Shown: positions 1-5,407 of the stretch, piece by piece | Layout: each line of letters starts with the position of its first letter | How positions within the stretch are numbered: the stretch's first letter is position 1 | Assembly (NCBI GenBank): GCA_023451395.1 | Contig: JAEXZL010000161.1 | Span: 1 to 5,471 of the forward strand | Direction: 5' to 3' | Source of the DNA: Bacillota bacterium | GTDB lineage: Bacteria; Bacillota; Clostridia; Clostridiales; Clostridiaceae | DNA length: 5,471 bases | Notes under the pieces: model-generated | Seen by the model: only the letters and a program-made list of their open reading frames with translations | Database searches by the model: none | What the model was told of the DNA's origin: nothing | Position numbers and translations under genes: made by a program

Positions 1-575
1 AGATTACTTCTATGAAGAAAGTGAAAAAAAAGCGGGTTGATCTATATAGAATAGAGCTGATAAATTCTTTTTCAAGAGAGCTTAATGCCTCACCTATGGA
101 TTATAATGAAGCTAAGGCTGAGCTTAAAAAAATAAAAGCAGCTCCAAATTTCACCTTCTCAGTTAGAACAGTTGCTGCCTGTATGACAGGGTTTATTTAT
201 ACACTGTTTTTTCAGGGGTCTTTTTTTGATGCCCTTGCAGCTATAATCGTATGCCTTTTAGTATATGTACTTCTAGAAAAAATCTCTCAACTAGGCTTTT
301 TTCAGTTTTTGGAGTTTTTTTTGGCAGGGCTTTTTATTGGTGGATTAAGCATTCTTTTTAACAGTATATTTCCAAGTATTGATGAAGGTCAAGTTATTAC
401 TGGGGCTATAATGATTCTTCTTCCTGGGGTAATACTCACAAATGGGATAAAGGAAGTTATTTATGGAGAGTTTTCTGCAGGAGTTACTAAATTTTTTGAA
501 GCACTTATTATTATAACCGCAGTGAGTGTCGGTATTGGTACCGCTCTCTTTCTTAGAATTAATGCATTTAATTAG
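1..575 (+). CDS. ThrE/YjjP-type exporter subunit, N-terminal part missing at window edge
   Basis: Probable larger half of a split threonine/serine exporter (ThrE family, as in YjjP). These membrane proteins are linked to export of small amino acids, and the E. coli YjjP/YjjB pair to succinate export. The frame is open to the window edge. The first ATG, at 12, has no ribosome binding site, and the visible 187 residues match only the later part of a family usually near 250 residues, so the true start should lie upstream. Numbering from that ATG: a charged cytoplasmic segment (1-45) contains the VDLYRIELINSFSREL stretch typical of the end of the soluble domain. About five hydrophobic segments follow (roughly 52-68, 73-90, 98-118, 128-145, 162-182). 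The motif LLPGVILTNGIKEVIYGE (136-153) is the family hallmark. The partner gene starts 12 bases after the stop, with its ribosome binding site in the gap, so the two should be co-translated. The substrate cannot be read from sequence. Confidence 0.88.
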   Translation, partial: ITSMKKVKKKRVDLYRIELINSFSRELNASPMDYNEAKAELKKIKAAPNFTFSVRTVAACMTGFIYTLFFQGSFFDALAAIIVCLLVYVLLEKISQLGFFQFLEFFLAGLFIGGLSILFNSIFPSIDEGQVITGAIMILLPGVILTNGIKEVIYGEFSAGVTKFFEALIIITAVSVGIGTALFLRINAFN

Positions 576-587
576 GAGGATAGGATT

Positions 588-1025
588 ATGCTTATTAAAA
601 TGACTGCTCTGGCTTTTTTAGGCAGCGTTTTTCCTGTAATACTTTTTAATATTGATAGAAAAAAAATCTTTTGGGCAGGTCTTGGTGGTGCCTTAGCTTA
701 TTTAGCTTACAGCATAGCCTTAGATAGCTCTGGAAGTCAGGTGTTATCATCCTTTTGGGGAGCCTTTACTGTAAATATTTATAGCGAGCTTATGGCAAGA
801 ATTAAGAAAACTCCTGCTGCAATGTTCTATGTTCCAGGCATCTTTCCACTGGTTCCAGGAGTCACTGCTTATAGTACCATAAGCCTTATTGTTAATGGTA
901 GCTATAGTGAAGCCATGTCCATGGGAATGCTTACCCTTGCCTTAGGTGGTGCCATAGCCTTTGGTATTATGCTTTCCTCTACCCTTATAAAGATTGGCTT
1001 TAATATAATCAGAGTTATTAAGTAA
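588..1025 (+). CDS. ThrE/YjjB-type exporter subunit (small half)
   Basis: Small membrane protein of 145 residues matching the C-terminal half of ThrE (ThrE_2 / YjjB type). In actinobacteria both halves are fused in one ThrE protein; here they are separate and adjacent, as in E. coli YjjP/YjjB. Hydrophobic segments lie near residues 5-21, 28-45, 52-68, 84-102 and 112-136. The conserved core is the segment SELMARIKKTPAAMFYVPGI followed by FPLVPG (66-91), with the PGIFPLVPG signature of the family. The ATG at 588 follows a strong AGGAGG at 573-578, which fixes the start. The gene lies 12 bases after the YjjP-like gene, and the two products probably form one transporter. No terminator follows, so transcription may run into the SH3-like gene 74 bases downstream. 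Family assignment is firm; the exported substrate is unknown. Confidence 0.88.
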   Translation: MLIKMTALAFLGSVFPVILFNIDRKKIFWAGLGGALAYLAYSIALDSSGSQVLSSFWGAFTVNIYSELMARIKKTPAAMFYVPGIFPLVPGVTAYSTISLIVNGSYSEAMSMGMLTLALGGAIAFGIMLSSTLIKIGFNIIRVIK

Positions 1026-1041
1026 TTTTATAAATGTGGAA

Positions 1042-1087
1042 CCTTTTAAGAATTAATTAATATACTGTATTATAAATTCTTAAGAGG
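1042..1087 (+). promoter_or_regulatory. RNA hairpin overlapping the ribosome binding site of the next gene
   Basis: Arms CCTTTTAAGAATT (1042-1054) and AATTCTTAAGAGG (1075-1087) pair over 13 positions with one T-G wobble, around a 20-base AT-rich loop. The 3' arm includes most of the Shine-Dalgarno stretch AAGAGGGG (1082-1089) of the gene starting at 1100. No T-run follows, so this is not a normal terminator. It could limit translation of the downstream gene relative to the exporter pair, or stabilise the upstream mRNA end. The pairing is seen in the sequence; the regulatory effect is inferred. Confidence 0.45.
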
Positions 1088-1099
1088 GGCTGAGCTTTA

Positions 1100-1516
1100 A
1101 TGACCATTGCCTTTTTTGCCCTTTTAATGTCCTCAGGAGGGTACATCTTTTATCTTCTAAATAAACTTGAGCTTCAAAGAAAATATATCATAGCATTGAA
1201 TAGAGAAAACACCTCACTAAAGAAGACCTCCTGGAAGACTAAAGACCTTAAAGAAATCACCGTAGAGTTTTTGGACTGTCCCTGCATTGAAGGGACAATA
1301 AAATATGATACAAAGCTATTCTTTACTCCCATGGACTGGTCCCCCTATCTAAGAAAGCTTTCCAAATCCACGAAGATTAGGATTTTAGAACGTAGCAGAA
1401 TTGACGGACGGACCTGGTATTATGTAGAACTTTTTACTCCCAAGCGCCTAAACGGCAGAGGTTGGCTTCTCAGCGAGGACGTACTAACCAACGAAGACAT
1501 ACGCCTCCTAACATAA
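1100..1516 (+). CDS. small membrane-anchored protein with predicted bacterial SH3-like domain
   Basis: A 138-residue protein not recognised as a named family. One N-terminal membrane segment (about 3-20, MTIAFFALLM onward) is followed by a short charged stretch that could form a coiled coil (22-42, ELQRKYIIALNRENTSLKK). Residues 65-130 read like a bacterial SH3-like domain: an opening strand (TKLFFTPMDWSP), KIRILERSRIDGRTWYYVEL, and a closing GRGWLLSEDV. Such domains often bind cell-wall or protein ligands, so a role outside the membrane is possible but inferred. Two cysteines (C60, C62) lie in a DCPC motif. An in-frame TGA at 1091-1093 excludes any earlier start, and ATG 1100 has AGAGGGG about ten bases upstream. 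It follows the exporter pair without a terminator. The last 70 or so bases of the gene are about 54% GC, clearly richer than its neighbours, and use codons such as CGC, CGG and CTC. Confidence 0.7.
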   Translation: MTIAFFALLMSSGGYIFYLLNKLELQRKYIIALNRENTSLKKTSWKTKDLKEITVEFLDCPCIEGTIKYDTKLFFTPMDWSPYLRKLSKSTKIRILERSRIDGRTWYYVELFTPKRLNGRGWLLSEDVLTNEDIRLLT

Positions 1517-1526
1517 ATTATATTTT

Positions 1527-1582
1527 TCTCCTTTCTCTGGTGCCTGTCACCACCGGTGGTGACAGGCACCAGAGAAAGGAGA
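1527..1582. repeat. perfect 56-bp palindrome, REP-like element
   Basis: Every base from 1527 to 1554 pairs with its partner from 1555 to 1582: two 28-base arms with no spacer, centred on ACCGGT. Within each arm sits a smaller inverted repeat: GGTG-CCTGT-CACC at 1539-1551 and GGTG-ACAGG-CACC at 1558-1570. The element can therefore fold as one long stem or as two small hairpins. It is GC-rich in an AT-rich neighbourhood. From memory, GGTGCCTGTCACC-like motifs recur as dispersed palindromes in Clostridia and Bacilli, but this could not be searched here. Confidence 0.8.
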
Positions 1583-1588
1583 TTTTTT
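1527..1588 (+). terminator. probable intrinsic terminator using the palindrome
   Basis: The 56-base palindrome starts 11 bases after the stop of the SH3-like gene and is followed directly by TTTTTT (1583-1588). As RNA it gives a very stable stem with a small loop and a U-run, which fits rho-independent termination of the exporter/SH3-like transcript. On the opposite strand no comparable T-run follows the stem, so it appears one-directional. Confidence 0.65.
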
Positions 1589-1600
1589 CTAATTAATAAC

Positions 1601-1629
1601 TTTATAGTTTTGCTGTAATTCCTTATAAT
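1601..1629 (+). promoter_or_regulatory. candidate sigma-A promoter of the acetyltransferase gene
   Basis: A perfect -10 box TATAAT (1624-1629) lies 17 bases after TTTATA (1601-1606), which matches the -35 consensus at four of six positions. It sits just after the terminator and about 100 bases before the acetyltransferase start, where a separate promoter would be expected. The weak -35 box keeps this uncertain. Confidence 0.45.
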
Positions 1630-1729
1630 TAGCTGTAGGGAAGATTAAAGCATGTGAAAAAAAAGTATTACTTAGAACTTAATAAATTCCTTAAAAACAT
1701 CTATCTTTCACTAGGAAGGGAGAACTTAT

Positions 1730-2155
1730 ATGATAAGAAGAATGGATAACTCTGATCTTCATAAGGTTATGGATATATGGCTTAAATGTAATATATCTGC
1801 CCACAGCTTTGTTGATAGGAGCTATTGGGAGGATAATTTTGAGATGGTTACTGAGCTTATTCCAAAAGCTGAGATATGGATATATGAAGAAGGAAAAAAT
1901 ATATTGGGCTTTGTGGGCATTATTGAAAAGGGATATATTGCTGGTATTTTTGTAATGAATGGTTTTCAGGGAAGAGGAATTGGCAAAGCACTTTTAAATA
2001 AATGCAAGGAGCTGTATCCTGAATTAAGCCTATCAGTATTTTGCAAAAATGCCCAGGCACTAGACTTTTACATATCTCAGGACTTTACTATAATAGCTGA
2101 GGAAGTTAATGAAGATACCCATGAAAGAGAATTTATCATGAAATGGCAAAAATAA
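1730..2155 (+). CDS. GNAT-family N-acetyltransferase, YiaC/YjaB-like
   Basis: A 141-residue acetyltransferase of the GNAT fold, predicted to transfer the acetyl group of acetyl-CoA to an amine in the cytoplasm. The N-terminal part (MIRRMDNSDLHKVMDIWLKC, then HSFVDRSYW at 25-33), the strand GKNILGFVGIIEKGYIAGIF (55-74), and the acetyl-CoA pyrophosphate-binding loop QGRGIGKALL (80-89) are all in order. NAQALDFYISQDF (107-119) carries the conserved C-terminal Tyr (Y114). Overall pattern and length are close to E. coli YiaC and YjaB; YiaC is reported as a protein lysine acetyltransferase, but substrate does not transfer reliably in this family. The ATG follows AGGAAGGGAG (1713-1722) with about seven bases of spacing. 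It appears monocistronic, with its own candidate promoter and a strong hairpin just after its stop, and it converges on the metal ATPase gene. Confidence 0.87.
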   Translation: MIRRMDNSDLHKVMDIWLKCNISAHSFVDRSYWEDNFEMVTELIPKAEIWIYEEGKNILGFVGIIEKGYIAGIFVMNGFQGRGIGKALLNKCKELYPELSLSVFCKNAQALDFYISQDFTIIAEEVNEDTHEREFIMKWQK

Positions 2156-2156
2156 T

Positions 2157-2220
2157 AAGGTGCATCTTTTCTACTAATAGGAATATCCTTTTAGAGAAGA
2201 TAAGATGCACCTTTTATATT
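2157..2220. terminator. bidirectional terminator between convergent genes
   Basis: Arms AAGGTGCATCTT (2157-2168) and AAGATGCACCTT (2202-2213) pair perfectly over 12 bases. The stem can continue inward with small bulges: 2170-2172 with 2198-2200, 2174-2177 with 2191-2194, and 2179-2182 with 2186-2189. A T-rich run follows on each strand: TTATATTTTATT after 2213 on the plus strand, and ATTATTTTTG on the minus strand beyond 2157. It starts right after the acetyltransferase stop and about 60 bases beyond the ATPase stop, so it can serve both transcripts. Confidence 0.75.
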
Positions 2221-2273
2221 TTATTATAAAATAACCATTCTATTGGAATATTTTTAAATCTTATATCTACGGC

Positions 2274-4565
2274 TTATACCTCTGGCTTATAGCCTAGCAC
2301 TCTCATAGCATTTAATACTGCTATTAGAGCAACACCTACATCTGCAAAAACTGCTGCCCACATGGAAGCCATGCCTATTGCTCCAAGTAAAAGCACTATG
2401 GCTTTTACACCTAAAGCAAAGATAATGTTCTGCCATACAATCTTTCTGGTATTTTTAGCTATCATCACTGCTGAAGCAATTTTTGAAGGCTCATCGGTCA
2501 TAATTACTATATCCGCTGCTTCTATGGCTGCATCGGAGCCTAAGCCTCCCATAGCTATACCAATATCAGCCCTAGCTAAAACCGGTGCATCATTTATTCC
2601 GTCACCTACGAATACCACCTGGCCTTTACTGCTTCTGCTCTCAGTAATAAGTTCAAATTTATTAACCTTATCCTGAGGGAGAAGTTCTGAATAAACCTCA
2701 TCTAAGCCTAAGTTTTCACCAATAGCCGCAGCTACCTTTTTATTATCTCCTGTGAGCATTACAGTTCTTTTAATACCTAGTTTCTTAAGGGCCTCTATGG
2801 ATTTTTTAGAATCCTCTTTAACCTCATCGGAGATTAAAATATATCCAGCATACTTTTTATCTATAGCCAAATATACTATGGTTCCAGGTACTTCTTGTAC
2901 ATTAAAGGTTATTTTTTCCTTATTCATGAGCTTAGCATTACCTGCTAAAACCTCTTTGCCTTTAACTATCGCCTTAGTACCATGACCTGGTATTTCTTCA
3001 TAGTCCTTAACTAGACCCTTATCCACTTTCTTTCCATAGGCAGCTATTATGGAGGTAGCTATAGGATGATTAGAATAGCTTTCTGCTAAGGCTGCATATT
3101 CTAAAATCTCATCTCCTTCAAAACCATTAAAGGTCTTAGTCTCAGAAACCTTAAAAACTCCCTTTGTCAAGGTACCTGTCTTATCAAAAACAACTGTTTC
3201 TATATCATTAAGTGCCTCTAGATAATTGCTTCCCTTTACCAAAATACCATTTTTAGATGCACCACCTATTCCTCCAAAGAAACCAAGGGGTATTGAAACC
3301 ACAAGGGCACAAGGACAAGAGATAACAAGGAAGATCAATGCTCTATAAAGCCAATCAGAGAATATTGCTCCTTCTATAAACAAAGGTGGTATTATTGCCA
3401 ATAAAGCAGCAGTGATAACAACTACAGGAGTATAATATCTTGCGAACTTTGTTATGAAATTTTCTGTAGGAGCTTTTCTGCTGCTGGCATTTTGCACTAA
3501 GTCAAGAATTTTTGTAACAGTAGATTCGCCAAAGCTTTTAGAAACCTTGATGTTTATTACACCATTTTTATTGATAAAGCCACCTAGAACCTCACTGCCC
3601 TTTTCAACCTCACGAGGTACTGATTCCCCTGTTAAAGCTGAAGTATCTACCATGGAGTAGCCATCTATTATAGTTCCATCTAGTGGAAGCTTCTCACCAG
3701 GTTTAACAACAATTATGTCTCCAACCTTAACCTCCTCAGGTGCTACTCTGATTTCCTTTCCATCCACCAGCAGATTAGCATAATCAGGTCTTATATCCAT
3801 AAGATCTGCAATGGATTTTCTAGAACGGTTAACAGCCATATCCTGGAAAAGTTCTCCAATCTGATAAAAGAGCATAACAGCAGCTCCCTCCGGGAACTCT
3901 CCAATGGCGAAGGCTCCAATTGTAGCTATAGTCATTAGAAAATTCTCATCAAAAACCTGTCCTCTTGTAATGTTCTTAAAAGCTCTTAATACAACCTCTC
4001 CTCCAGCAAGAAGATAGCTTAAAAAGTATAATAGCATCTTTATTCTTTCTGAAAAGTCAAAGGCTGAAGCTACAGTGAAGAATATTGTCGCTACTGCAAA
4101 CTGAAGTATCTCCTGAGTAAGCTCTTCATTTCCTTCTCCTTCTGATGCATTTCTTGAGGATTCGTGACTGTGACCATGACTATGTCCATGACTATGACCA
4201 TGAGAGTTATCACCAGAGTGGCTGTGCCCTGCTTTAGAGGAGCTTCTATAATCTCCTCCAACATCCTTTACCACTACATCTGGCTCCAGTTTTTTTATAA
4301 TATTCTTAGACTCCTTTATTACTCTCTCATAGTCTCTAGGAGTATTAAGCTCTATAGACAGCTTCTTAGTGGCAAAGTTCACAAAGGCTCCCTCTACTCC
4401 GGATATACCCTGTACTTTATTTTCTATCTTAACAGCACAATTAGCACAGTGTAGATTCTCCAGAATAAACTCATGTCTTTCTTTATTACTTTCAGTGCCA
4501 TGTTTTATATTTTCTTCCTGGTTATTTCCATCAAAATTCAGTACTTTTTTATTGTTTTCTGTCAT
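2274..4565 (-). CDS. cadA: P1B-2-type Zn/Cd/Pb-translocating ATPase (CadA/ZntA type)
   Basis: A 763-residue metal-efflux pump that uses ATP to export Zn(II), Cd(II) or Pb(II) across the cytoplasmic membrane. In order: an N-terminal metal-binding domain with CANC (C40, C43); a His-rich linker (nine His within 114-134); membrane segments near 152-171, 177-197, 207-222 and 225-243; the actuator loop with TGES (312-315); membrane segments near 379-397 and 405-430, the latter with the transport motif CPC (417-419); the phosphorylation site DKTGT (D461); the HP motif (500-501) of the nucleotide-binding domain; TGD (605-607); GDGINDAP (654-661); and two last membrane segments carrying K721 and D742 in DVG. 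CPC with this Lys and Asp marks the Zn/Cd/Pb class rather than Cu. It is slightly longer than typical CadA/ZntA, mostly because of the linker. AAGGAGTG lies 7 bases before the ATG, and the repressor gene ends 15 bases upstream, so they form one operon. All catalytic motifs are intact. The choice between Zn and Cd as main substrate is not decided. Confidence 0.96.
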   Translation of the reverse strand: MTENNKKVLNFDGNNQEENIKHGTESNKERHEFILENLHCANCAVKIENKVQGISGVEGAFVNFATKKLSIELNTPRDYERVIKESKNIIKKLEPDVVVKDVGGDYRSSSKAGHSHSGDNSHGHSHGHSHGHSHESSRNASEGEGNEELTQEILQFAVATIFFTVASAFDFSERIKMLLYFLSYLLAGGEVVLRAFKNITRGQVFDENFLMTIATIGAFAIGEFPEGAAVMLFYQIGELFQDMAVNRSRKSIADLMDIRPDYANLLVDGKEIRVAPEEVKVGDIIVVKPGEKLPLDGTIIDGYSMVDTSALTGESVPREVEKGSEVLGGFINKNGVINIKVSKSFGESTVTKILDLVQNASSRKAPTENFITKFARYYTPVVVITAALLAIIPPLFIEGAIFSDWLYRALIFLVISCPCALVVSIPLGFFGGIGGASKNGILVKGSNYLEALNDIETVVFDKTGTLTKGVFKVSETKTFNGFEGDEILEYAALAESYSNHPIATSIIAAYGKKVDKGLVKDYEEIPGHGTKAIVKGKEVLAGNAKLMNKEKITFNVQEVPGTIVYLAIDKKYAGYILISDEVKEDSKKSIEALKKLGIKRTVMLTGDNKKVAAAIGENLGLDEVYSELLPQDKVNKFELITESRSSKGQVVFVGDGINDAPVLARADIGIAMGGLGSDAAIEAADIVIMTDEPSKIASAVMIAKNTRKIVWQNIIFALGVKAIVLLLGAIGMASMWAAVFADVGVALIAVLNAMRVLGYKPEV
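4164..4199 (-). repeat. three 12-base tandem units encoding a His-rich linker
   Basis: Within the ATPase gene, three consecutive 12-base units (GGTCATAGTCAT, GGACATAGTCAT, GGTCACAGTCAC on the coding strand) encode GHSH three times (residues 123-134). They extend a shorter His-containing stretch beginning at residue 114. The units differ only at third codon positions, so the array looks like an in-frame duplication that may vary in copy number. The peptide could bind Zn(II) or related ions; this is inferred from composition. Confidence 0.85.
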
Positions 4566-4580
4566 ATCTATTCACTCCTT

Positions 4581-4952
4581 TTATCGCTCTTGCACATGGA
4601 CAAGTCCCTGATCAAATATACTTTTAACGTGATTATCGCTTAAGGAATAATAAACTACCTTACCCTCTCTTCTATATTTCACAAGATTTGTCTGCTTTAA
4701 AACCCTCAGCTGATGAGATATAGCTGATTGAGTCATGGAAAGAGCTATTGCTAAATCACATACACACATCTCTGCCTCAAAAAGTGCTGATAATATTCTT
4801 ACTCTAGTACTGTCCCCAAAGACCTTAAATAATTCAGCTAAATCATAAAGAAGCTCATCCTCCGGCATTCCTGCTTTGACCTTATCTATGGCATCCTTAT
4901 GGATAACATTACATTTACATACCTCTAAAGATTTATCTTCTAATTTGTTCAT
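4581..4952 (-). CDS. cadC: ArsR/SmtB-family metal-sensing repressor (CadC type)
   Basis: A 123-residue winged-helix repressor expected to bind the operator upstream of its own operon as a dimer and release it when Zn(II), Cd(II) or Pb(II) binds. The DNA-binding core is CDLAIALSMTQSAISHQLRV (65-84) followed by the wing KYRREGKVVYYSL (92-104). Two metal sites known from CadC/SmtB can be traced. The alpha-3 type site has C63 and C65 in EMCVCDLA, plus N-terminal C12 and C14. The alpha-5 interface site has D106, H108, H119 and E122 with the same spacing as CadC D101, H103, H114 and E117. The start at 4952 is supported by GGGAGTG five bases upstream, and it keeps the N-terminal cysteines. The N-terminal pair is spaced CxC, tighter than in S. 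aureus CadC (C7, C11). The ATPase gene follows after 15 bases. Family and role are secure; the preferred metal is not. Confidence 0.95.
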   Translation of the reverse strand: MNKLEDKSLEVCKCNVIHKDAIDKVKAGMPEDELLYDLAELFKVFGDSTRVRILSALFEAEMCVCDLAIALSMTQSAISHQLRVLKQTNLVKYRREGKVVYYSLSDNHVKSIFDQGLVHVQER

Positions 4953-5043
4953 GCTATCACTCCCAGCAAACTATAAATATTTTACCATTATTTTACATTA
5001 ATATCATTAGTTAAATATATTTTTATAAAATTAATTATATGTT

Positions 5044-5065
5044 CATATGAGCAATTGCTCATATG
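5044..5065. promoter_or_regulatory. predicted ArsR/SmtB operator, perfect 22-bp palindrome
   Basis: Half-sites CATATGAGCAA (5044-5054) and TTGCTCATATG (5055-5065) are exact inverted repeats. The core TGAGCA-N2-TGCTCA has the 12-2-12 form of operators bound by SmtB/CadC/CzrA-like repressors. It lies just downstream of the operon's -10 box, roughly from +4 to +25, so bound repressor would block initiation or early elongation. The palindrome is seen; its binding by the adjacent repressor is inferred from family and position. Confidence 0.85.
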
Positions 5066-5075
5066 TTATATTTAT

Positions 5076-5105
5076 ATTATATGCTTCAACAATATATTTG
5101 GTCAA
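5076..5105 (-). promoter_or_regulatory. strong sigma-A promoter of the cadC-cadA operon
   Basis: On the minus strand TTGACC (5105-5100, five of six matches) is followed after 18 bases by a perfect TATAAT (5081-5076). Transcription should start near 5069, giving a leader of about 117 bases that begins almost at the operator. Upstream of the -35 box the minus strand reads GAAAAAGC, an A-run placed like a proximal UP-element subsite. A weaker extended -10-like TGGTAAAAT lies in the leader close to the gene but has no good -35 box. Confidence 0.82.
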
Positions 5106-5156
5106 GCTTTTTCAAAGTTTTTTAAAATATTTTATTAAATTTATTTTTTTAATTTA

Positions 5157-5187
5157 TTGACAAAATATGATATAAAAGAACTAGTAA
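5157..5187 (+). promoter_or_regulatory. candidate promoter of the divergent membrane-protein gene
   Basis: A perfect -35 box TTGACA (5157-5162) points toward the gene starting at 5213. The best -10 at usable spacing is weak (TAGTAA, 5182-5187, 19-base spacer). The better-looking TATGATATAAA at 5166-5176 lies too close to serve this -35 box. A promoter here is expected from the gene layout, but its exact -10 is unresolved. Confidence 0.35.
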
Positions 5188-5200
5188 AGAAAGTCTAAAT

Positions 5201-5206
5201 GGGGTG
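5201..5206 (+). promoter_or_regulatory. ribosome binding site that decides the start at 5213
   Basis: GGGGTG lies six bases before ATG 5213, a normal spacing. A GTG at 5204 is also in frame but overlaps this site and has no purine-rich stretch of its own upstream, so ATG 5213 is preferred. Confidence 0.6.
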
Positions 5207-5212
5207 CTGCAT

Positions 5213-5407
5213 ATGCTTAAAAATAATAAATATGTGAAAATAGCTATGATTGTTTTATTCCTAGCACTGATTGTAACGGTATTTATTGGAGAAAGTAAGC
5301 TCAATAATGATAAAAAACTTATTACTAGCTTAAATAGAGAAATTAATAAAGAAACAAATAACAATAAAAAGGAAGAAGATGAAGTGACTTTACCCGAAAA
5401 TACGTGA
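5213..5407 (+). CDS. single-pass membrane protein of unknown function, possibly truncated
   Basis: From ATG 5213 the frame encodes 64 residues and no known family is recognised. A basic N-terminus (MLKNNKYVK) and one hydrophobic segment (about 9-24, IAMIVLFLALIVTVFI) suggest a membrane anchor with the rest outside the cell. After this comes a highly polar K/N/E-rich stretch (28-64) ending in EEDEVTLPENT, which resembles an extracellular linker rather than a finished domain. The stop is TGA, unlike the TAA used by the complete genes here, and the same frame stays open after it to the window end with similar composition. It may therefore be a gene broken by a nonsense change or sequencing error, or a genuine short protein. 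It is transcribed away from the metal operon across 260 bases of shared intergenic DNA; nothing shows that it takes part in metal resistance. Confidence 0.55.
   Translation: MLKNNKYVKIAMIVLFLALIVTVFIGESKLNNDKKLITSLNREINKETNNNKKEEDEVTLPENT

Noticed and set aside
12..14. ATG at 12 as the true start of the first exporter gene
   Set aside because: There is no ribosome binding site in the visible upstream bases, the frame is open to the edge, and the family has roughly 60 more residues at the N-terminus.
1060..1080. TATTAT at 1068-1073 as a -10 box for the SH3-like gene
   Set aside because: No acceptable -35 box lies at the right distance, and the motif is expected by chance in such AT-rich DNA.
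1527..1588. Palindrome as an operator or as a CRISPR-like repeat
   Set aside because: Only one copy is present in the window, it sits after a gene rather than at a promoter, and it is followed by a T-run, which fits a terminator or REP-like element better.
2362..2676. Open frame of 104 codons on the plus strand
   Set aside because: It lies wholly antisense to the ATPase gene, has no ribosome binding site, and its sequence is the reverse shadow of conserved ATPase motifs.
2752..3660. Two further plus-strand open frames at 2752-2985 and 3454-3660
   Set aside because: Both are antisense shadows of the ATPase coding sequence, without start signals or recognisable domains.
4164..4611. Plus-strand open frames at 4164-4454 and 4369-4611
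   Set aside because: The first is the reverse of the His-repeat region (Met/Thr repeats), and the second overlaps the ATPase start and the repressor end. Neither has a convincing start.
5149..5364. Hydrophobic 71-codon open frame on the minus strand
   Set aside because: It starts with TTG without a ribosome binding site and is antisense to the membrane-protein gene, whose start is better supported. Its Leu/Ser-rich sequence is typical of reversed AT-rich coding DNA.
5405..5407. TGA as tryptophan through an altered genetic code
   Set aside because: Tryptophan in the other genes is encoded by TGG, and the gene content points to an ordinary Firmicute.
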